Numbered from the stretch's first letter, positions 7,988 through 19,966 are shown. The stretch: 64,000 bases of DNA from Geobacillus thermoleovorans (GCF_001610955.1 NZ_CP014335.1:971001-1035000); one strand, 5' to 3'. Program-made: numbers and translations. Notes: a model not told the origin generated them from the sequence alone.

Positions 7988-9121
7988 ATGTCTGCGATCA
8001 GCCCATTTGTCGCCATTCGCCGCGACTTGCATCAAATTCCGGAGCTTGGGTTTCAGGAGTTTAAGACGCAGCAATATTTGCTTCGCTATATCCAGTCCCT
8101 GCCGCAAGAGCGGCTTCAAGTCCGGACGTGGAAAACGGGGATTTTCGTCAAAGTCAACGGAACATCGCCGCGCAAAACGATCGGCTACCGCGCCGATATG
8201 GACGGGCTGCCGATTCGCGAGGAGACCGGCTTGCCGTATCGGTCGAAACATGAAGGGCGCATGCACGCGTGCGGCCACGATGTGCATATGAGCATCGCTC
8301 TTGGTGTGCTCACCCATTTTGCTCATCATCCACTGAAAGACGATTTGCTGTTTGTATTCCAGCCGGCCGAGGAAGGACCGGGCGGAGCAAAGCCGATGTT
8401 AGAAAGCGACATCATGCGGGAATGGAAGCCGGATATCATCGTCGCCTTGCATATTGCGCCGGAATATCCCGTCGGCACGATTGCAACGAAAGAAGGGTTG
8501 CTGTTTGCCAATACGTCGGAGCTGTTTATCGATCTGAAGGGGAAAGGTGGCCACGCGGCGTTTCCGCATTTAGCGAATGACATGGTCGTCGCCGCCTGCG
8601 CATTGGTGACGCAGCTGCAGTCGATCGTCGCCCGCAACGTCGATCCGCTCGACAGCGCGGTCATTACGATCGGAAAAATTGCCGGCGGGACGGTGCAGAA
8701 CGTCATTGCGGAGCACGCCCGGCTCGAAGGAACGATTCGGACGCTGTCGACTGCAGCGATGCAGAAGGTGAAGCGGCGGATTGAAGCGATCGTGCATGGC
8801 ATTGAAGTCGCGTACGAATGTGAAGCATCCATCGATTACGGTGCCATGTACCATGAAGTGTATAATGATCCGGATCTGACAGCGGAATTTATGAAGTTTG
8901 CCAAGGCGCACGGCGGCGTGAATGTGATCCGTTGCAAAGAAGCGATGACTGGCGAAGATTTCGGCTATATGCTGGCGGACATCCCGGGTTTTATGTTTTG
9001 GCTTGGCGTCGCCTCACCATATGGGCTGCACCATGCAAAACTGGCTCCGAACGAGGAAGCGATCGACCGCGCCATCGCGTTTTTAATCGACTATTTTTCA
9101 TGGAAAGGAAACGCAGAATGA
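7988..9121 (+). CDS. dapL: N-acetyldiaminopimelate deacetylase
   Basis: A 377-residue M20-family amidohydrolase matching B. subtilis YkuR. It removes acetate from N-acetyl-LL-diaminopimelate, two steps after DapH. Metal-site motifs are visible in order: [31 protein letters not shown], and the late [12 protein letters not shown] dimerisation domain lies between about 175 and 285. ATG 7988 follows GGAGGAGAGACG. Pathway partner of the preceding gene; the aminotransferase step is encoded elsewhere. Confidence 0.94.
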
Positions 9122-9176
9122 AGTATAGTTCCGCCTCTAGCAACACACATTAATGAGTGTGAGGAGGTGGATTGTG

Positions 9177-9419
9177 ATGGCGAAAATTGGTGTTGAGCCA
9201 TCGTTGACGGACGTACAGGAAGCGTTGAAAGAGCGAGGATATGACGTTGTGCCGCTCCGAGGGGAGCAAGACGCAAGAGGCTGCGACTGCTGCGTCATTA
9301 CCGGCCTGGACGCCAATATCGCCGGCATTCACAACATCGTGACGTCCGGTCCGGTCATTGAAGCGAGCGGGCTCACCGCAGAAGAGATTTGCCAAAAAGT
9401 CGAAGAAAAACTTCGCTGA
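9177..9419 (+). CDS. ykuS: UPF0180 family protein YkuS
   Basis: An 80-residue protein of the YkuS family, function unknown. It contains the conserved GCDCCVITG segment (C-x-C-C) and [19 protein letters not shown] 9177 is used, with GAGGAGGTGG 7-8 bases upstream; a GTG directly before it is in the same frame and cannot be excluded. It is separated from dapL by 55 bases and ended by two successive terminators. Confidence 0.88.
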   Translation: MAKIGVEPSLTDVQEALKERGYDVVPLRGEQDARGCDCCVITGLDANIAGIHNIVTSGPVIEASGLTAEEICQKVEEKLR

Positions 9420-9430
9420 TGACGAACGTT

Positions 9431-9459
9431 CGGGCTGTGTGCGCTGGCAGCCCGCTTTT
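9431..9459 (+). terminator. first terminator after ykuS
   Basis: CGGGCTG/CAGCCCG stem followed by CTTTT. Confidence 0.7.
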
Positions 9460-9500
9460 GGGCGAAATGGCAAAATCGCATAGCGTAAAGGAATGGTGGA

Positions 9501-9538
9501 AAAGGAACGAAGAACGTTTTCGTTCCTTTTTCTTTTTT
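9501..9538 (+). terminator. second terminator after ykuS
   Basis: AAAGGAACGA/TCGTTCCTTT, a perfect 10-bp stem, then TTCTTTTTT. An extended -10 (TGCTAAAAT, 9538-9546) for ktrC overlaps its tail. Confidence 0.88.
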
Positions 9539-9588
9539 GCTAAAATAAGGGGAAGAAACAATGCTTGATCAACGATGGAGGAGTGTCA

Positions 9589-10251
9589 ATGAAAAAGAAA
9601 CAGTTTGCCGTCATCGGCCTCGGGCGCTTTGGCGGCAGCATCTGCCGGACGCTGAGCGAACAAGGGATGGAAGTATTGGCCATCGATATTGATGAAGACC
9701 GGGTAAACGAATTTGCGTCGATCGCTTCGCACGCCGTCGTCGGCGACACGACCGATGAAAACGTGCTGAAAAGTTTAGGCATCCGCAACTTCGACCATGT
9801 CATTGTCGCGATCGGCGACAACATCCAGGCGAGCATTTTGACGACCCTGATTTTAAAAGAGCTCGGCGTCAACCATATTACGGTCAAGGCAACGAACGAT
9901 TACCATGAGAAAGTGCTGAAAAAAATCGGCGCTGACCAAATCGTGCATCCAGAACGGGACATGGGCGAGCGGATCGCCCACAACTTGATTTCCAACAACG
10001 TCCTAGATTATCTGGAGCTGTCGGACAAATACAGCATTGTCGAAATCGTGGCAAGCGAGCGGCTTGACGGCCATTCGCTTTTGGAGCTTGACATCCGCGC
10101 CCGCTATGGCATCAACATCGTCGCCATCAAGCGTGGAACAAGCGTCATCGTCTCCCCGCTCGCCTCGGAAATCATCCGCAAAGGCGACGTGTTGGTCGTC
10201 ATCGGCGCTGACAGCGACATTGACCGGTTTGAGGAAAAAGTGGTCGGTTGA
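9589..10251 (+). CDS. ktrC: K+ uptake regulator KtrC (RCK domains)
   Basis: A 220-residue cytoplasmic gating ring subunit of the Ktr potassium/sodium-coupled transporter, matching B. subtilis KtrC (YkqB). It has an N-terminal Rossmann RCK_N domain (GLGRFGGS, 10-17; about 1-135) that binds ATP/ADP and a C-terminal RCK_C domain (about 136-220), the site of c-di-AMP binding in relatives. Its membrane partner KtrD is not in the window. ATG 9589 follows GGAGGA by six bases. It converges on rnjA across a shared terminator; B. subtilis has adeC between these genes. Confidence 0.94.
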   Translation: MKKKQFAVIGLGRFGGSICRTLSEQGMEVLAIDIDEDRVNEFASIASHAVVGDTTDENVLKSLGIRNFDHVIVAIGDNIQASILTTLILKELGVNHITVKATNDYHEKVLKKIGADQIVHPERDMGERIAHNLISNNVLDYLELSDKYSIVEIVASERLDGHSLLELDIRARYGINIVAIKRGTSVIVSPLASEIIRKGDVLVVIGADSDIDRFEEKVVG

Positions 10252-10285
10252 CGGCTGGCAGGCGGCCTGTGCATGATGATGACGG

Positions 10286-10320
10286 AAAAAGGGCATCCTT
10301 TTACAAGGACGCCCTTTTTT
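10286..10320. terminator. bidirectional terminator between ktrC and rnjA
   Basis: AAAAAGGGC-TCCTT pairs with AAGGA-GCCCTTTTTT (one mismatched pair inside); T-runs on both strands. Confidence 0.9.
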
Positions 10321-10322
10321 CT

Positions 10323-11990
10323 TTAGATTTCCATGATGATCGGCAAAATCATTGGCCGCCGTTTCGTCCGCTCGTACAAGAACGGAGCGAGCGTTTCCGT
10401 AATTTCGTTTTTGATCTCCGACCATTGGTTCGTTTTCCGTTCCAGCACTTTTTCGAGATGCTTGGAGATCAACACTTGCGCTTCGCTGATTAAGTCACCT
10501 GACTCACGCATATAGACGAAGCCGCGAGAAATAATGTCCGGGCCGGCGGCGATTTTGAACTCTTTCATGTTGATGCTGACGACGACAATCACGAGCCCTT
10601 CCTCAGACAAAATGCGGCGGTCGCGCAAGACGATGTTGCCGATGTCGCCGACACCGCTGCCGTCGATGTAGACGGAGCCGGACGGGATCTTGCCGACGAT
10701 GCGCGCTTCTTTGTCGCTGATGCCAAGCACTTCGCCGTTGTCCATAATAAAGCAGTTTTCCTCCGGCACGCCGCAGTCGATGGCGAGCTTGGCGTGCATT
10801 TTTTGCATGCGGTATTCGCCGTGGATCGGCATGAAATATTTCGGCTTCATCAGCCGGATCATCAATTTTTGTTCTTCCTGCCCACCGTGGCCGGACGTAT
10901 GGATGTCGTTGAGCGGGCCATGGATGACTTCTGCGCCGGCGCGGTACAGCATGTTGATTGTCCGGTTGACGCTCACCGTGTTGCCCGGAATCGGCGATGA
11001 GGAAAAGACGACCGTGTCGCCTGGGATGATTTGAATTTGCCGGTGCGTGCCGTTGGCGATGCGCGACAAGGCGGCCATCGGCTCCCCTTGGCTGCCGGTG
11101 CATAAAATCGTCACCCGGTTGGCCGGCAGGCGGTTGATTTCGTTCGCGTCGACGAACGTGCCTTTCGGACATTTGATATAGCCGAGGTCTTGTCCGATCT
11201 CAATCGCCGCTTCCATGCTTCGACCGAAGACAGCGATTTTTCGGTTGTTGGCGACGGCTGCTTCCGTCACCTGTTGGAGACGGTGGATGTTTGATGCAAA
11301 TGTGGCGAAAATGATGCGTCCTTCCACCTTGCGGAAAATGTCGTGAATGCTTTCACCGACGCGCCGCTCCGACATCGTAAAATGCGGGATCTCGCTGTTC
11401 GTGCTGTCCGACAGCAGGCAAAGAACTCCTTCTTTCCCAATTTCGGCCATTTTTGTCAAATTGGCCGGCTCGCCGACCGGCGTAAAGTCGAATTTAAAAT
11501 CCCCAGTGTGAACGATTTGCCCGACTGGCGTTTTCACAACAATACCGTAGCTGTCCGGAATGCTGTGTGTCGTCCGGAAAAAGGTGACGGCCGTTTTTTG
11601 AAAGCGGATGACATCGTCTTCGCGAATCTCAATGAGTTTCGCTTGGCGCAACAATCCATGTTCCTCAAGCTTATTGCGAATCAGCCCAAGCGCTAATTTG
11701 CCGCCGTAAATCGGGATGTTCACCTGCCGGAGCAAATACGGAATGCCGCCGATATGGTCTTCGTGCCCGTGGGTGATGAACAGTCCTTTCACTTTGTCCG
11801 CGTGCTTCACTAAATAGGAGTAGTCTGGAATGACATAGTCGATCCCGAGCAGCTCATCTTCCGGAAACTTAATGCCTGCGTCAATGACAATGATTTCGTC
11901 TTGGAATTGTACGCCGTATGTATTTTTTCCAATTTCACCCAGTCCGCCGAGGGCAAAAACGCCAACTTGCTGATCTGTCAACAGCTTCAT
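10323..11990 (-). CDS. rnjA: ribonuclease J1
   Basis: A 555-residue metallo-beta-lactamase/beta-CASP ribonuclease, very close to B. subtilis RNase J1, which acts as 5'-3' exonuclease and endonuclease in mRNA decay and 16S rRNA maturation. The zinc motif HGHEDH is at 74-79, with the beta-CASP part around [10 protein letters not shown] and [13 protein letters not shown], a late motif MPIHGEYR, and the C-terminal domain ending [10 protein letters not shown]. It starts 4 bases inside the 3' end of rpoY (ATGA overlap), so the two are one operon. In B. subtilis the SR1P peptide and GapA modulate this enzyme; an SR1P gene is found at 20570. Confidence 0.97.
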   Translation of the reverse strand: MKLLTDQQVGVFALGGLGEIGKNTYGVQFQDEIIVIDAGIKFPEDELLGIDYVIPDYSYLVKHADKVKGLFITHGHEDHIGGIPYLLRQVNIPIYGGKLALGLIRNKLEEHGLLRQAKLIEIREDDVIRFQKTAVTFFRTTHSIPDSYGIVVKTPVGQIVHTGDFKFDFTPVGEPANLTKMAEIGKEGVLCLLSDSTNSEIPHFTMSERRVGESIHDIFRKVEGRIIFATFASNIHRLQQVTEAAVANNRKIAVFGRSMEAAIEIGQDLGYIKCPKGTFVDANEINRLPANRVTILCTGSQGEPMAALSRIANGTHRQIQIIPGDTVVFSSSPIPGNTVSVNRTINMLYRAGAEVIHGPLNDIHTSGHGGQEEQKLMIRLMKPKYFMPIHGEYRMQKMHAKLAIDCGVPEENCFIMDNGEVLGISDKEARIVGKIPSGSVYIDGSGVGDIGNIVLRDRRILSEEGLVIVVVSINMKEFKIAAGPDIISRGFVYMRESGDLISEAQVLISKHLEKVLERKTNQWSEIKNEITETLAPFLYERTKRRPMILPIIMEI

Positions 11991-12202
11991 GATGAAATCT
12001 CCAATACTTGAAAGTTCGGGCTTTTCTTTTCGTATTCTAGATGCGCTCCCTCTAACGGCTGAATATACTCAATATTGATCGGACGGCCTTCGAGTTTTCG
12101 GCGTACATCCCGCTCTGATTCTGCTTCGATGTAGAGTGTTTTCGTTTTTTCTCTCACGGGCGCCTCGTCTGCGTTTTCTTGGTAAAACACTTTGAAAATC
12201 AT
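11987..12202 (-). CDS. rpoY: RNA polymerase epsilon subunit
   Basis: A 71-residue acidic protein matching YkzG/RpoY, the small epsilon subunit that binds RNA polymerase in Firmicutes. Typical features are the IFKVFYQE start and the [15 protein letters not shown] segment. RBS AAGGAGA before ATG 12202; an AT-rich promoter region with TATAAT lies about 35 bases upstream on the minus strand. Overlaps rnjA by four bases. Confidence 0.95.
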   Translation of the reverse strand: MIFKVFYQENADEAPVREKTKTLYIEAESERDVRRKLEGRPINIEYIQPLEGAHLEYEKKSPNFQVLEISS

Positions 12203-12363
12203 CGTGAAATCTCTCCTTATCGTACAATGGTTGCTCTATCTATTATATAAGAATGTAACTTTCTTTTCATGTATTTTGTTGCCAAAAGCAAAAAACAGGC
12301 GTGAGATGTGCCGACGATATGCATCATCTTTGACGAATGTTGCCCGCTTTATTCGCCAAAGTG

Positions 12364-12391
12364 GGAAAGAAGCCCTTCGAATGGAAGGGCT
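12364..12391 (-). terminator. terminator of the small peptide gene
   Basis: On the minus strand AGCCCTTC pairs with GAAGGGCT around a 5-base loop and is followed by TCTTT. It lies 13 bases after the stop of the 23-codon ORF. Confidence 0.65.
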
Positions 12392-12404
12392 GTTGTTGTA
12401 ACGG

Positions 12405-12476
12405 TCAGGCGATCAATTTTTTCCGGAGCAGGTCTTTCCACTGTTGAAGCAGCTTTTTTTTCAGCTTTTTCAACAT
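12405..12476 (-). CDS. 23-residue cationic amphipathic peptide
   Basis: ATG at 12476 (minus strand) opens 23 codons ending TGA at 12405-12407. AAGGAG lies exactly 9 bases before this ATG. An overlapping ATG in another frame (44 codons) is only 2 bases from the RBS and therefore less likely. The product starts MLKKLKKKLL and ends RKKLIA: nine Lys/Arg, one Asp, and Leu/Ile/Trp at positions 2, 5, 9, 13, 16, 17 and 21, which puts one hydrophobic face on an alpha helix. It has its own promoter (12499-12526) and terminator (12364-12391). No family recognised; membrane- or RNA-binding is inference from composition. Confidence 0.6.
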   Translation of the reverse strand: MLKKLKKKLLQQWKDLLRKKLIA

Positions 12477-12498
12477 GTTTCATCACTCCTTACCTTTT

Positions 12499-12526
12499 AT
12501 TGTACTCATTTTGCGGCGAAAGTAAA
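12499..12526 (-). promoter_or_regulatory. promoter of the small peptide gene
   Basis: On the minus strand TTTACT, 16-base spacer, TACAAT, then the AAGGAG RBS eight bases later, so the leader is very short. Confidence 0.6.
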
Positions 12527-12567
12527 TGTTCTATTATATATGATATGTAGGCGGAGGTTTGTTTTTC

Positions 12568-12663
12568 ATGGGTAAAAATGGAACAGATCGTGCCTCTTGG
12601 TTGACATTCCGGGCGTTTTTCAGTACGGTAGACAATGAACAATTTTTTAACAAGGGGAAGTGA
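12568..12663 (+). CDS. possible 31-codon leader ORF before the HAD phosphatase
   Basis: ATG 12568, preceded by GGAGG at 10 bases, opens 31 codons (MGKNGTDRAS... ending FFNKGK) whose stop lies 3 bases before the start of the next gene. It covers the TTGACA promoter of that gene. It may be a leader peptide or chance; no similarity recognised. Confidence 0.25.
   Translation: MGKNGTDRASWLTFRAFFSTVDNEQFFNKGK
12601..12629 (+). promoter_or_regulatory. promoter of the HAD phosphatase gene
   Basis: TTGACA, 17-base spacer, TACGGT. Transcription would start about 30 bases before GTG 12666. Confidence 0.6.
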
Positions 12664-12665
12664 AC

Positions 12666-13442
12666 GTGGGCAGAAAAATCGTCTTTTTCGACATCGACGG
12701 CACGCTTCTTGATGAGCAAAAGCAGCTGCCGCTGTCAACGATCGAAGCGGTTCGCCGCCTGAAGCAGTCGGGCGTTTATGTCGCCATCGCCACCGGACGC
12801 GCTCCGTTTATGTTTGAGCATGTGCGCAAACAGCTTGGCATCGATTCGTTCGTCAGCTTCAACGGTCAGTACGTCGTTTTTGAAGGGAACGTGTTATACA
12901 AGCAGCCGCTCCGGCGCGAGAAAGTCAGGGCGCTGACAGAGGAAGCCCACAAAAACGGCCATCCGCTCGTCTTTATGGATGCGGAGAAAATGAGAGCGAG
13001 CATCGGCGACCATCCGCACATCCACGTCAGCATGGCGAGTCTAAAATTCGCCCACCCGCCTGTCGACCCTCTTTATTATGAGAACAAAGACATTTATCAA
13101 GCGCTTCTGTTTTGCCGCGCCGAGGAAGAAGAACCGTATGTGCGCAACTATCCCGAATTTCGCTTCGTCCGTTGGCATGACGTCTCGACGGATGTGCTGC
13201 CGGCAGGGGGCTCGAAGGCGGAAGGCATCCGCATGATGATCGAAAAGCTCGGGATCGATAAGAAGGATGTGTACGCGTTCGGCGACGGATTGAATGACAT
13301 TGAAATGCTCTCGTTCGTCGGAACCGGGGTGGCGATGGGCAACGCCCATGAGGAAGTGAAAAGGGTCGCCGACTTCGTTACGAAACCGGTCGATAAGGAA
13401 GGCATTTGGTACGGATTGAAACAGCTGCAGCTCATCCGATAA
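12666..13442 (+). CDS. ykrA: Cof-type HAD phosphatase YkrA
   Basis: A 258-residue HAD hydrolase of the Cof subfamily, like B. subtilis YkrA. Motif I DIDGT lies near residue 9, motif II in IATGR, and motif III GDGLND in the C-terminal core; a cap domain of about 110 residues sits between. Such enzymes dephosphorylate sugar phosphates or nucleotides; the substrate is unknown. GTG 12666 is chosen over GTG 12660 because AAGGGG is 8 bases before it and the homologue starts at this point. Convergent with def. Confidence 0.87.
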   Translation: MGRKIVFFDIDGTLLDEQKQLPLSTIEAVRRLKQSGVYVAIATGRAPFMFEHVRKQLGIDSFVSFNGQYVVFEGNVLYKQPLRREKVRALTEEAHKNGHPLVFMDAEKMRASIGDHPHIHVSMASLKFAHPPVDPLYYENKDIYQALLFCRAEEEEPYVRNYPEFRFVRWHDVSTDVLPAGGSKAEGIRMMIEKLGIDKKDVYAFGDGLNDIEMLSFVGTGVAMGNAHEEVKRVADFVTKPVDKEGIWYGLKQLQLIR

Positions 13443-13474
13443 AAAGCGGCCTTGGCCTTTTCGGCGAGGCCGCT
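13441..13474 (-). terminator. terminator of def
   Basis: AGCGGCCT/AGGCCGCT with TTTTT on the minus strand side. The + strand side lacks a T-run, so ykrA may rely on read-in to the same hairpin. Confidence 0.75.
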
Positions 13475-13494
13475 CGCCATTGACAGCGGGCTTT

Positions 13495-14049
13495 TTAGCG
13501 CCCGATTGGAATCGCCCCGTCCGGCACTTGAAACGGGTCATCGGGGTTGATGCGGTCATAGAACATAATGCCGTTTAAATGATCGATTTCATGTTGGAAG
13601 ACGATGGCCGGCAGCCCTTTCAAGCGCAGTGTGACTTCTTCGCCGTCGATCGTCGTCCCAGTGACCGTGATGCGGGCATAGCGCGGCACATACCCTGGCA
13701 CGTCGCGGTCGACCGACAGGCAGCCTTCCCCGGTCGTCAAGTAACATTGCTGGACGGAATGGCTGACGATTTTCGGATTGAACAAGGCGTAGCTGTACAG
13801 CGTCCCGTTTTCATCGGTGACATGGACGGCGATCATCCGCTTTGAGACGTTGATTTGCGGGGCGGCAAGGCCAATGCCGGGCCGCAGGCCGTATTTAGCT
13901 GCCAGCTCCGGGTCTTGGCTCATTTTCACGTAGTCAAGCAAGCTTTGCAAAATGCGCTTATCTTCCTCTGAAGGCGGCAACGGAACGGGTTCGGCGATTT
14001 TCCGCAATGTCGGGTGCCCCTCTTTGATGATGTCCTTCATCGTGATCAT
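13495..14049 (-). CDS. def: peptide deformylase
   Basis: A 184-residue iron-type deformylase that removes formyl from the N-terminal Met of nascent proteins. Motif 1 GIGLAAPQ (58-65), motif 2 EGCLS with metal ligand C110, and motif 3 HEIDH (H153, E154, H157) are all intact. It has the longer Gram-positive (type 2) form, with an insertion around residues 40-55. Start ATG 14049 with AGGGAGTG upstream. B. subtilis ykyA, normally between def and pdhA, is absent. Confidence 0.96.
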   Translation of the reverse strand: MITMKDIIKEGHPTLRKIAEPVPLPPSEEDKRILQSLLDYVKMSQDPELAAKYGLRPGIGLAAPQINVSKRMIAVHVTDENGTLYSYALFNPKIVSHSVQQCYLTTGEGCLSVDRDVPGYVPRYARITVTGTTIDGEEVTLRLKGLPAIVFQHEIDHLNGIMFYDRINPDDPFQVPDGAIPIGR

Positions 14050-14183
14050 TCGCTTCGTTCACTCCCTACGTTTGGCATCGCTGTCTATCGTTTAGTCTAA
14101 CAAAATGAGCATCGATCGTAAATAAAAACGCAACCGCACGAATATATTATTCGAGTATAAGGAAAACAATAAGACAAATTCGA

Positions 14184-14195
14184 GAAAACGTTTTC
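14184..14195. promoter_or_regulatory. cre-like site (CcpA)
   Basis: GAAAACGTTTTC, a perfect 12-bp palindrome centred on CG. It agrees with the CcpA cre consensus except at the outer T. It lies about 170 bases upstream of the pdh promoter and just upstream of -35/-10-like sequences at 14202-14230. Confidence 0.5.
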
Positions 14196-14355
14196 ATTAT
14201 CTTGTCAAGCCACTGTGTGTTTTATATTTTGTGAAAATATAATACAGAACTCATACAGATGGTGAGGAATGTAATATAACAGTTTGTGGGCGGAATATTG
14301 CCAATTCCAATTTCACCCAAAAAATAAAGCGAAAAAACATGAGAAATCAAAGTCG

Positions 14356-14384
14356 TTGACGGTTGATCCAAGAACGTGTAAACT
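14356..14384 (+). promoter_or_regulatory. promoter of the pdh operon
   Basis: TTGACG, 17-base spacer, TAAACT. The predicted leader to ATG 14577 is about 185 bases. Confidence 0.7.
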
Positions 14385-14441
14385 AAAACTTGCAAATGCA
14401 TATTGTACTAATTCAGTCTTGAAAAATAGTGAAACAGATTT

Positions 14442-14487
14442 CGGCGCCTTTGTTGCTTGTGTTGGCGCCGGATGGCGGCCGTTTTTT
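14442..14487 (+). terminator. leader hairpin before pdhA, possible attenuator
   Basis: CGGCGCC and GGCGCCG (7 bp, perfect) are separated by 15 bases; a run of six T follows 11 bases after the stem. The position between promoter and first gene suggests transcription control, but the spacing to the T-run is not that of a standard terminator. Confidence 0.4.
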
Positions 14488-14558
14488 ATTTCTCTTTCAT
14501 TTTGGGTACATTAATAGTATATGGGCGAATGTATTCTCATTTCTAAAATTTCTAATGA

Positions 14559-15686
<1,128 letters not shown>

Positions 15687-15689
15687 GCC

Positions 15690-16667
15690 ATGGCGCAAAT
15701 GACAATGGTTCAAGCGATCACCGATGCGCTGCGCATCGAGATGAGAAACGATCCGAACGTGCTGGTGTTTGGCGAAGACGTTGGGGTCAACGGCGGCGTA
15801 TTCCGGGTGACCGAAGGGCTGCAAGCTGAGTTTGGCGAAGAACGTGTGTTTGATACGCCGCTGGCCGAATCGGGGATCGGCGGTTTGGCGATCGGCTTGG
15901 CCTTGCAAGGGTTTCGCCCAGTGCCGGAAATTCAGTTTTTCGGGTTCGTCTATGAGGCGATGGATGCGATTTGCGGACAAATGGCGCGCATCCGCTACCG
16001 CACTGGCGGCCGCTACCATGTTCCGATTACGATTCGTTCGCCGTTTGGCGGCGGCGTCCATACGCCAGAATTGCACTCAGACAGCTTAGAAGGACTCGTC
16101 GCCCAACAGCCGGGCTTGAAAGTCGTCATCCCGTCGACGCCGTATGATGCGAAAGGATTGCTCATCTCGGCGATCCGCGACAACGACCCGGTTATTTTCC
16201 TTGAGCATTTGAAACTGTACCGTTCGTTCCGACAAGAGGTGCCCGAAGGAGAGTACACAATTCCGATCGGCAAAGCAGACATTAAGCGTGAAGGGAAAGA
16301 CATTACGATTATCGCGTACGGGGCCATGGTGCATGAATCGTTAAAGGCGGCGGCAGAATTAGAGAAAGAAGGCATTTCTGCCGAAGTCGTCGACTTGCGC
16401 ACCGTGCAGCCGCTCGATATTGAGACGATCATTGGTTCGGTCGAAAAAACGGGCCGCGCCATCGTCGTTCAAGAAGCGCAACGGCAAGCCGGCATCGCCG
16501 CCAACGTCGTTGCTGAAATTAACGAGCGCGCGATTTTAAGCCTTGAGGCGCCTGTATTGCGCGTCGCCGCGCCGGATACCGTCTATCCGTTCGCTCAAGC
16601 AGAATCGGTGTGGCTGCCGAACTTTAAAGACGTGATCGAGACGGCGAAAAAAGTGATCAACTTCTAA
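15690..16667 (+). CDS. pdhB: pyruvate dehydrogenase E1 beta
   Basis: A 325-residue E1 beta subunit, partner of PdhA in the alpha2beta2 E1. It has the [15 protein letters not shown] start region and ends in the transketolase C-terminal domain (about 200-325). It starts three bases after pdhA, with GAAGGAG at the end of pdhA as RBS. The complex converts pyruvate to acetyl-CoA for the TCA cycle and for branched fatty acid synthesis. Confidence 0.97.
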   Translation: MAQMTMVQAITDALRIEMRNDPNVLVFGEDVGVNGGVFRVTEGLQAEFGEERVFDTPLAESGIGGLAIGLALQGFRPVPEIQFFGFVYEAMDAICGQMARIRYRTGGRYHVPITIRSPFGGGVHTPELHSDSLEGLVAQQPGLKVVIPSTPYDAKGLLISAIRDNDPVIFLEHLKLYRSFRQEVPEGEYTIPIGKADIKREGKDITIIAYGAMVHESLKAAAELEKEGISAEVVDLRTVQPLDIETIIGSVEKTGRAIVVQEAQRQAGIAANVVAEINERAILSLEAPVLRVAAPDTVYPFAQAESVWLPNFKDVIETAKKVINF

Positions 16668-18044
<1,377 letters not shown>

Positions 18045-18048
18045 AACG

Positions 18049-19461
18049 ATGGTAGTTGGCGATTTTGCAATTGAAACAGAAACGCTCGTCGTTGGCGCCG
18101 GCCCTGGCGGCTATGTCGCCGCCATCCGCGCCGCACAGCTCGGCCAAAAAGTGACGATTGTGGAAAAAGGAAATTTGGGCGGCGTCTGCTTAAACGTCGG
18201 TTGCATCCCGTCCAAGGCGCTTATCTCGGCAAGCCATCGCTACGAGCAGGCGAAGCATTCCGAAGAGATGGGCATCAAGGCGGAAAACGTCACGGTTGAT
18301 TTCTCGAAAGTGCAAGAATGGAAAGCGAGCATCGTCAAAAAATTGACGGGCGGCGTCGAAGGACTTCTCAAAGGCAACAAAGTCGACATCGTCAAGGGGG
18401 AAGCGTACTTCGTCGACGCCAATACGGTGCGCGTGGTCAACGGCGATAGCGCGCAGACGTATACGTTTAAAAACGCGATTCTGGCCACCGGTTCGCGTCC
18501 GATCGAGCTGCCGAACTTCAAGTTTTCCGGCCGCATTCTCGACTCGACCGGTGCGCTCAACCTCGGGGAAATCCCGAAATCGCTCGTTGTCATCGGCGGC
18601 GGCTACATCGGCATCGAACTCGGTACGGCTTACGCCAATTTTGGTGCGAAAGTGACGATTCTTGAAGGGGCCGGTGAGATTTTATCCGGCTTTGAAAAGC
18701 AAATGGTGTCCATCATTAAGCGCCGTCTGAAGAACAAAGGGGTCGAAGTTGTGACGAATGCGCTCGCAAAAGGAGCCGAAGAGCGTGCAGACGGCGTGAC
18801 GGTCACGTATGAGGCGAACGGCGAAACGAAAACGATCGACGCCGACTATGTGTTGGTGACGGTCGGCCGCCGACCGAATACAGATGAACTTGGTCTTGAA
18901 CAAATCGGCATCAAAATGACGAACCGCGGCTTGATTGAAGTGGACCAACAATGCCGGACAAGCGTGCCGAACATTTTCGCCATCGGCGACATCGTTCCAG
19001 GCCCGGCGCTTGCTCATAAAGCGTCGTATGAAGGGAAAGTGGCGGCGGAAGCCATCGCCGGCCATCCGTCGGTAGTGGATTACATCGCCATTCCGGCTGT
19101 GGTCTTCTCCGATCCGGAATGCGCCTCGGTCGGCTACTTTGAACAACAGGCGAAAGAGGAAGGCATCGACGTCATTACGGCGAAATTCCCGTTTGCCGCC
19201 AACGGCCGCGCTCTGTCACTCAACGATACGGACGGTTTCCTGAAGCTTGTCGTCCGCAAAGAAGACGGCGTTGTGATTGGAGCGCAAATCATCGGCCCGA
19301 ACGCCTCGGATATGATCGCCGAGCTTGGGCTGGCCATTGAAGCCGGCATGACGGCGGAAGATATCGCGTTGACGATTCATGCCCACCCGACGCTTGGCGA
19401 AATCGCCATGGAAGCGGCGGAAGTGGCGCTTGGCACGCCGATTCATATCATTGCGAAGTAA
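18049..19461 (+). CDS. pdhD: dihydrolipoamide dehydrogenase (E3)
   Basis: A 470-residue flavoprotein that reoxidises dihydrolipoamide with NAD+. FAD motif GAGPGG (about 16-21), redox-active disulphide C47-x4-C52 in [13 protein letters not shown], second dinucleotide motif GGGYIG near 185, and C-terminal HAHPTLGE with the catalytic His-Glu pair. It starts 4 bases after pdhC and ends the operon at a strong terminator. It may also serve 2-oxoglutarate dehydrogenase. Confidence 0.97.
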   Translation: MVVGDFAIETETLVVGAGPGGYVAAIRAAQLGQKVTIVEKGNLGGVCLNVGCIPSKALISASHRYEQAKHSEEMGIKAENVTVDFSKVQEWKASIVKKLTGGVEGLLKGNKVDIVKGEAYFVDANTVRVVNGDSAQTYTFKNAILATGSRPIELPNFKFSGRILDSTGALNLGEIPKSLVVIGGGYIGIELGTAYANFGAKVTILEGAGEILSGFEKQMVSIIKRRLKNKGVEVVTNALAKGAEERADGVTVTYEANGETKTIDADYVLVTVGRRPNTDELGLEQIGIKMTNRGLIEVDQQCRTSVPNIFAIGDIVPGPALAHKASYEGKVAAEAIAGHPSVVDYIAIPAVVFSDPECASVGYFEQQAKEEGIDVITAKFPFAANGRALSLNDTDGFLKLVVRKEDGVVIGAQIIGPNASDMIAELGLAIEAGMTAEDIALTIHAHPTLGEIAMEAAEVALGTPIHIIAK

Positions 19462-19470
19462 CGGAAAACG

Positions 19471-19502
19471 AAGGTGCCCCAAACACAGCGGGGCACCTTT
19501 TT
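19471..19502 (+). terminator. terminator of the pdh operon
   Basis: AAGGTGCCCC/GGGGCACCTTTTT, loop of 9 bases. Confidence 0.93.
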
Positions 19503-19723
19503 CCTGCGGTGCAATAAGCAGGGAACATCATCCAGAAGCAAGATGATTGGCAGAAAAGAAATGAATCTGCGGCGACAGCTGTATGTTCGCCTGTTGCTGC
19601 GCCCGGTCGACAGTCTTTTGTCCAAAGGAGCGGCCTGGTCCATTTCTTGTCCAATTTCCCATACTATTTTCCGCTCTCGCTTCATATCGTTATGGTAAAG
19701 AACAAGCGGGAGATGGAGTTGAA

Positions 19724-19966
19724 ATGAAAGCTTACGTTGCATTTTTGATGCAGATGATGATTTGGAGCAGTTTCTCATTGATCGAGTGGCTGTCAGGAAG
19801 AGACCGCCTGTTTTTCCGCGGGCTGATGCTGTGCATCTTTATGTACATCGCGTTTTTGCTGGCCCGCCAGCTCGGCTTGGCGACGCGCAAGGCGGCGCTG
19901 ACGACGATTGGGACGGCGGCGGTGTACTTTGCCGGTCAGCATGTCATTTGGCAGGCCGTTCAATAA
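19724..19966 (+). CDS. small three-helix membrane protein, unknown
   Basis: An 80-residue hydrophobic protein with three likely membrane helices (about 4-23, 30-49, 57-78) and a short charged turn (SGRDRLFFR). ATG 19724 has GGAG five bases upstream. It lies between the pdh terminator and a convergent gene; I see no clear promoter in the 220 bases before it, only a weak TACTAT. No family recognised. Confidence 0.65.
   Translation: MKAYVAFLMQMMIWSSFSLIEWLSGRDRLFFRGLMLCIFMYIAFLLARQLGLATRKAALTTIGTAAVYFAGQHVIWQAVQ

Noticed and set aside
14284..14514. 76-codon frame before pdhA
   Set aside because: No RBS, and it covers the promoter and the leader hairpin; codon use is unlike the neighbours.
19443..19778. 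Minus-strand frame after pdhD
   Set aside because: It runs through the pdhD terminator, has no RBS at any Met and resembles nothing known to me.
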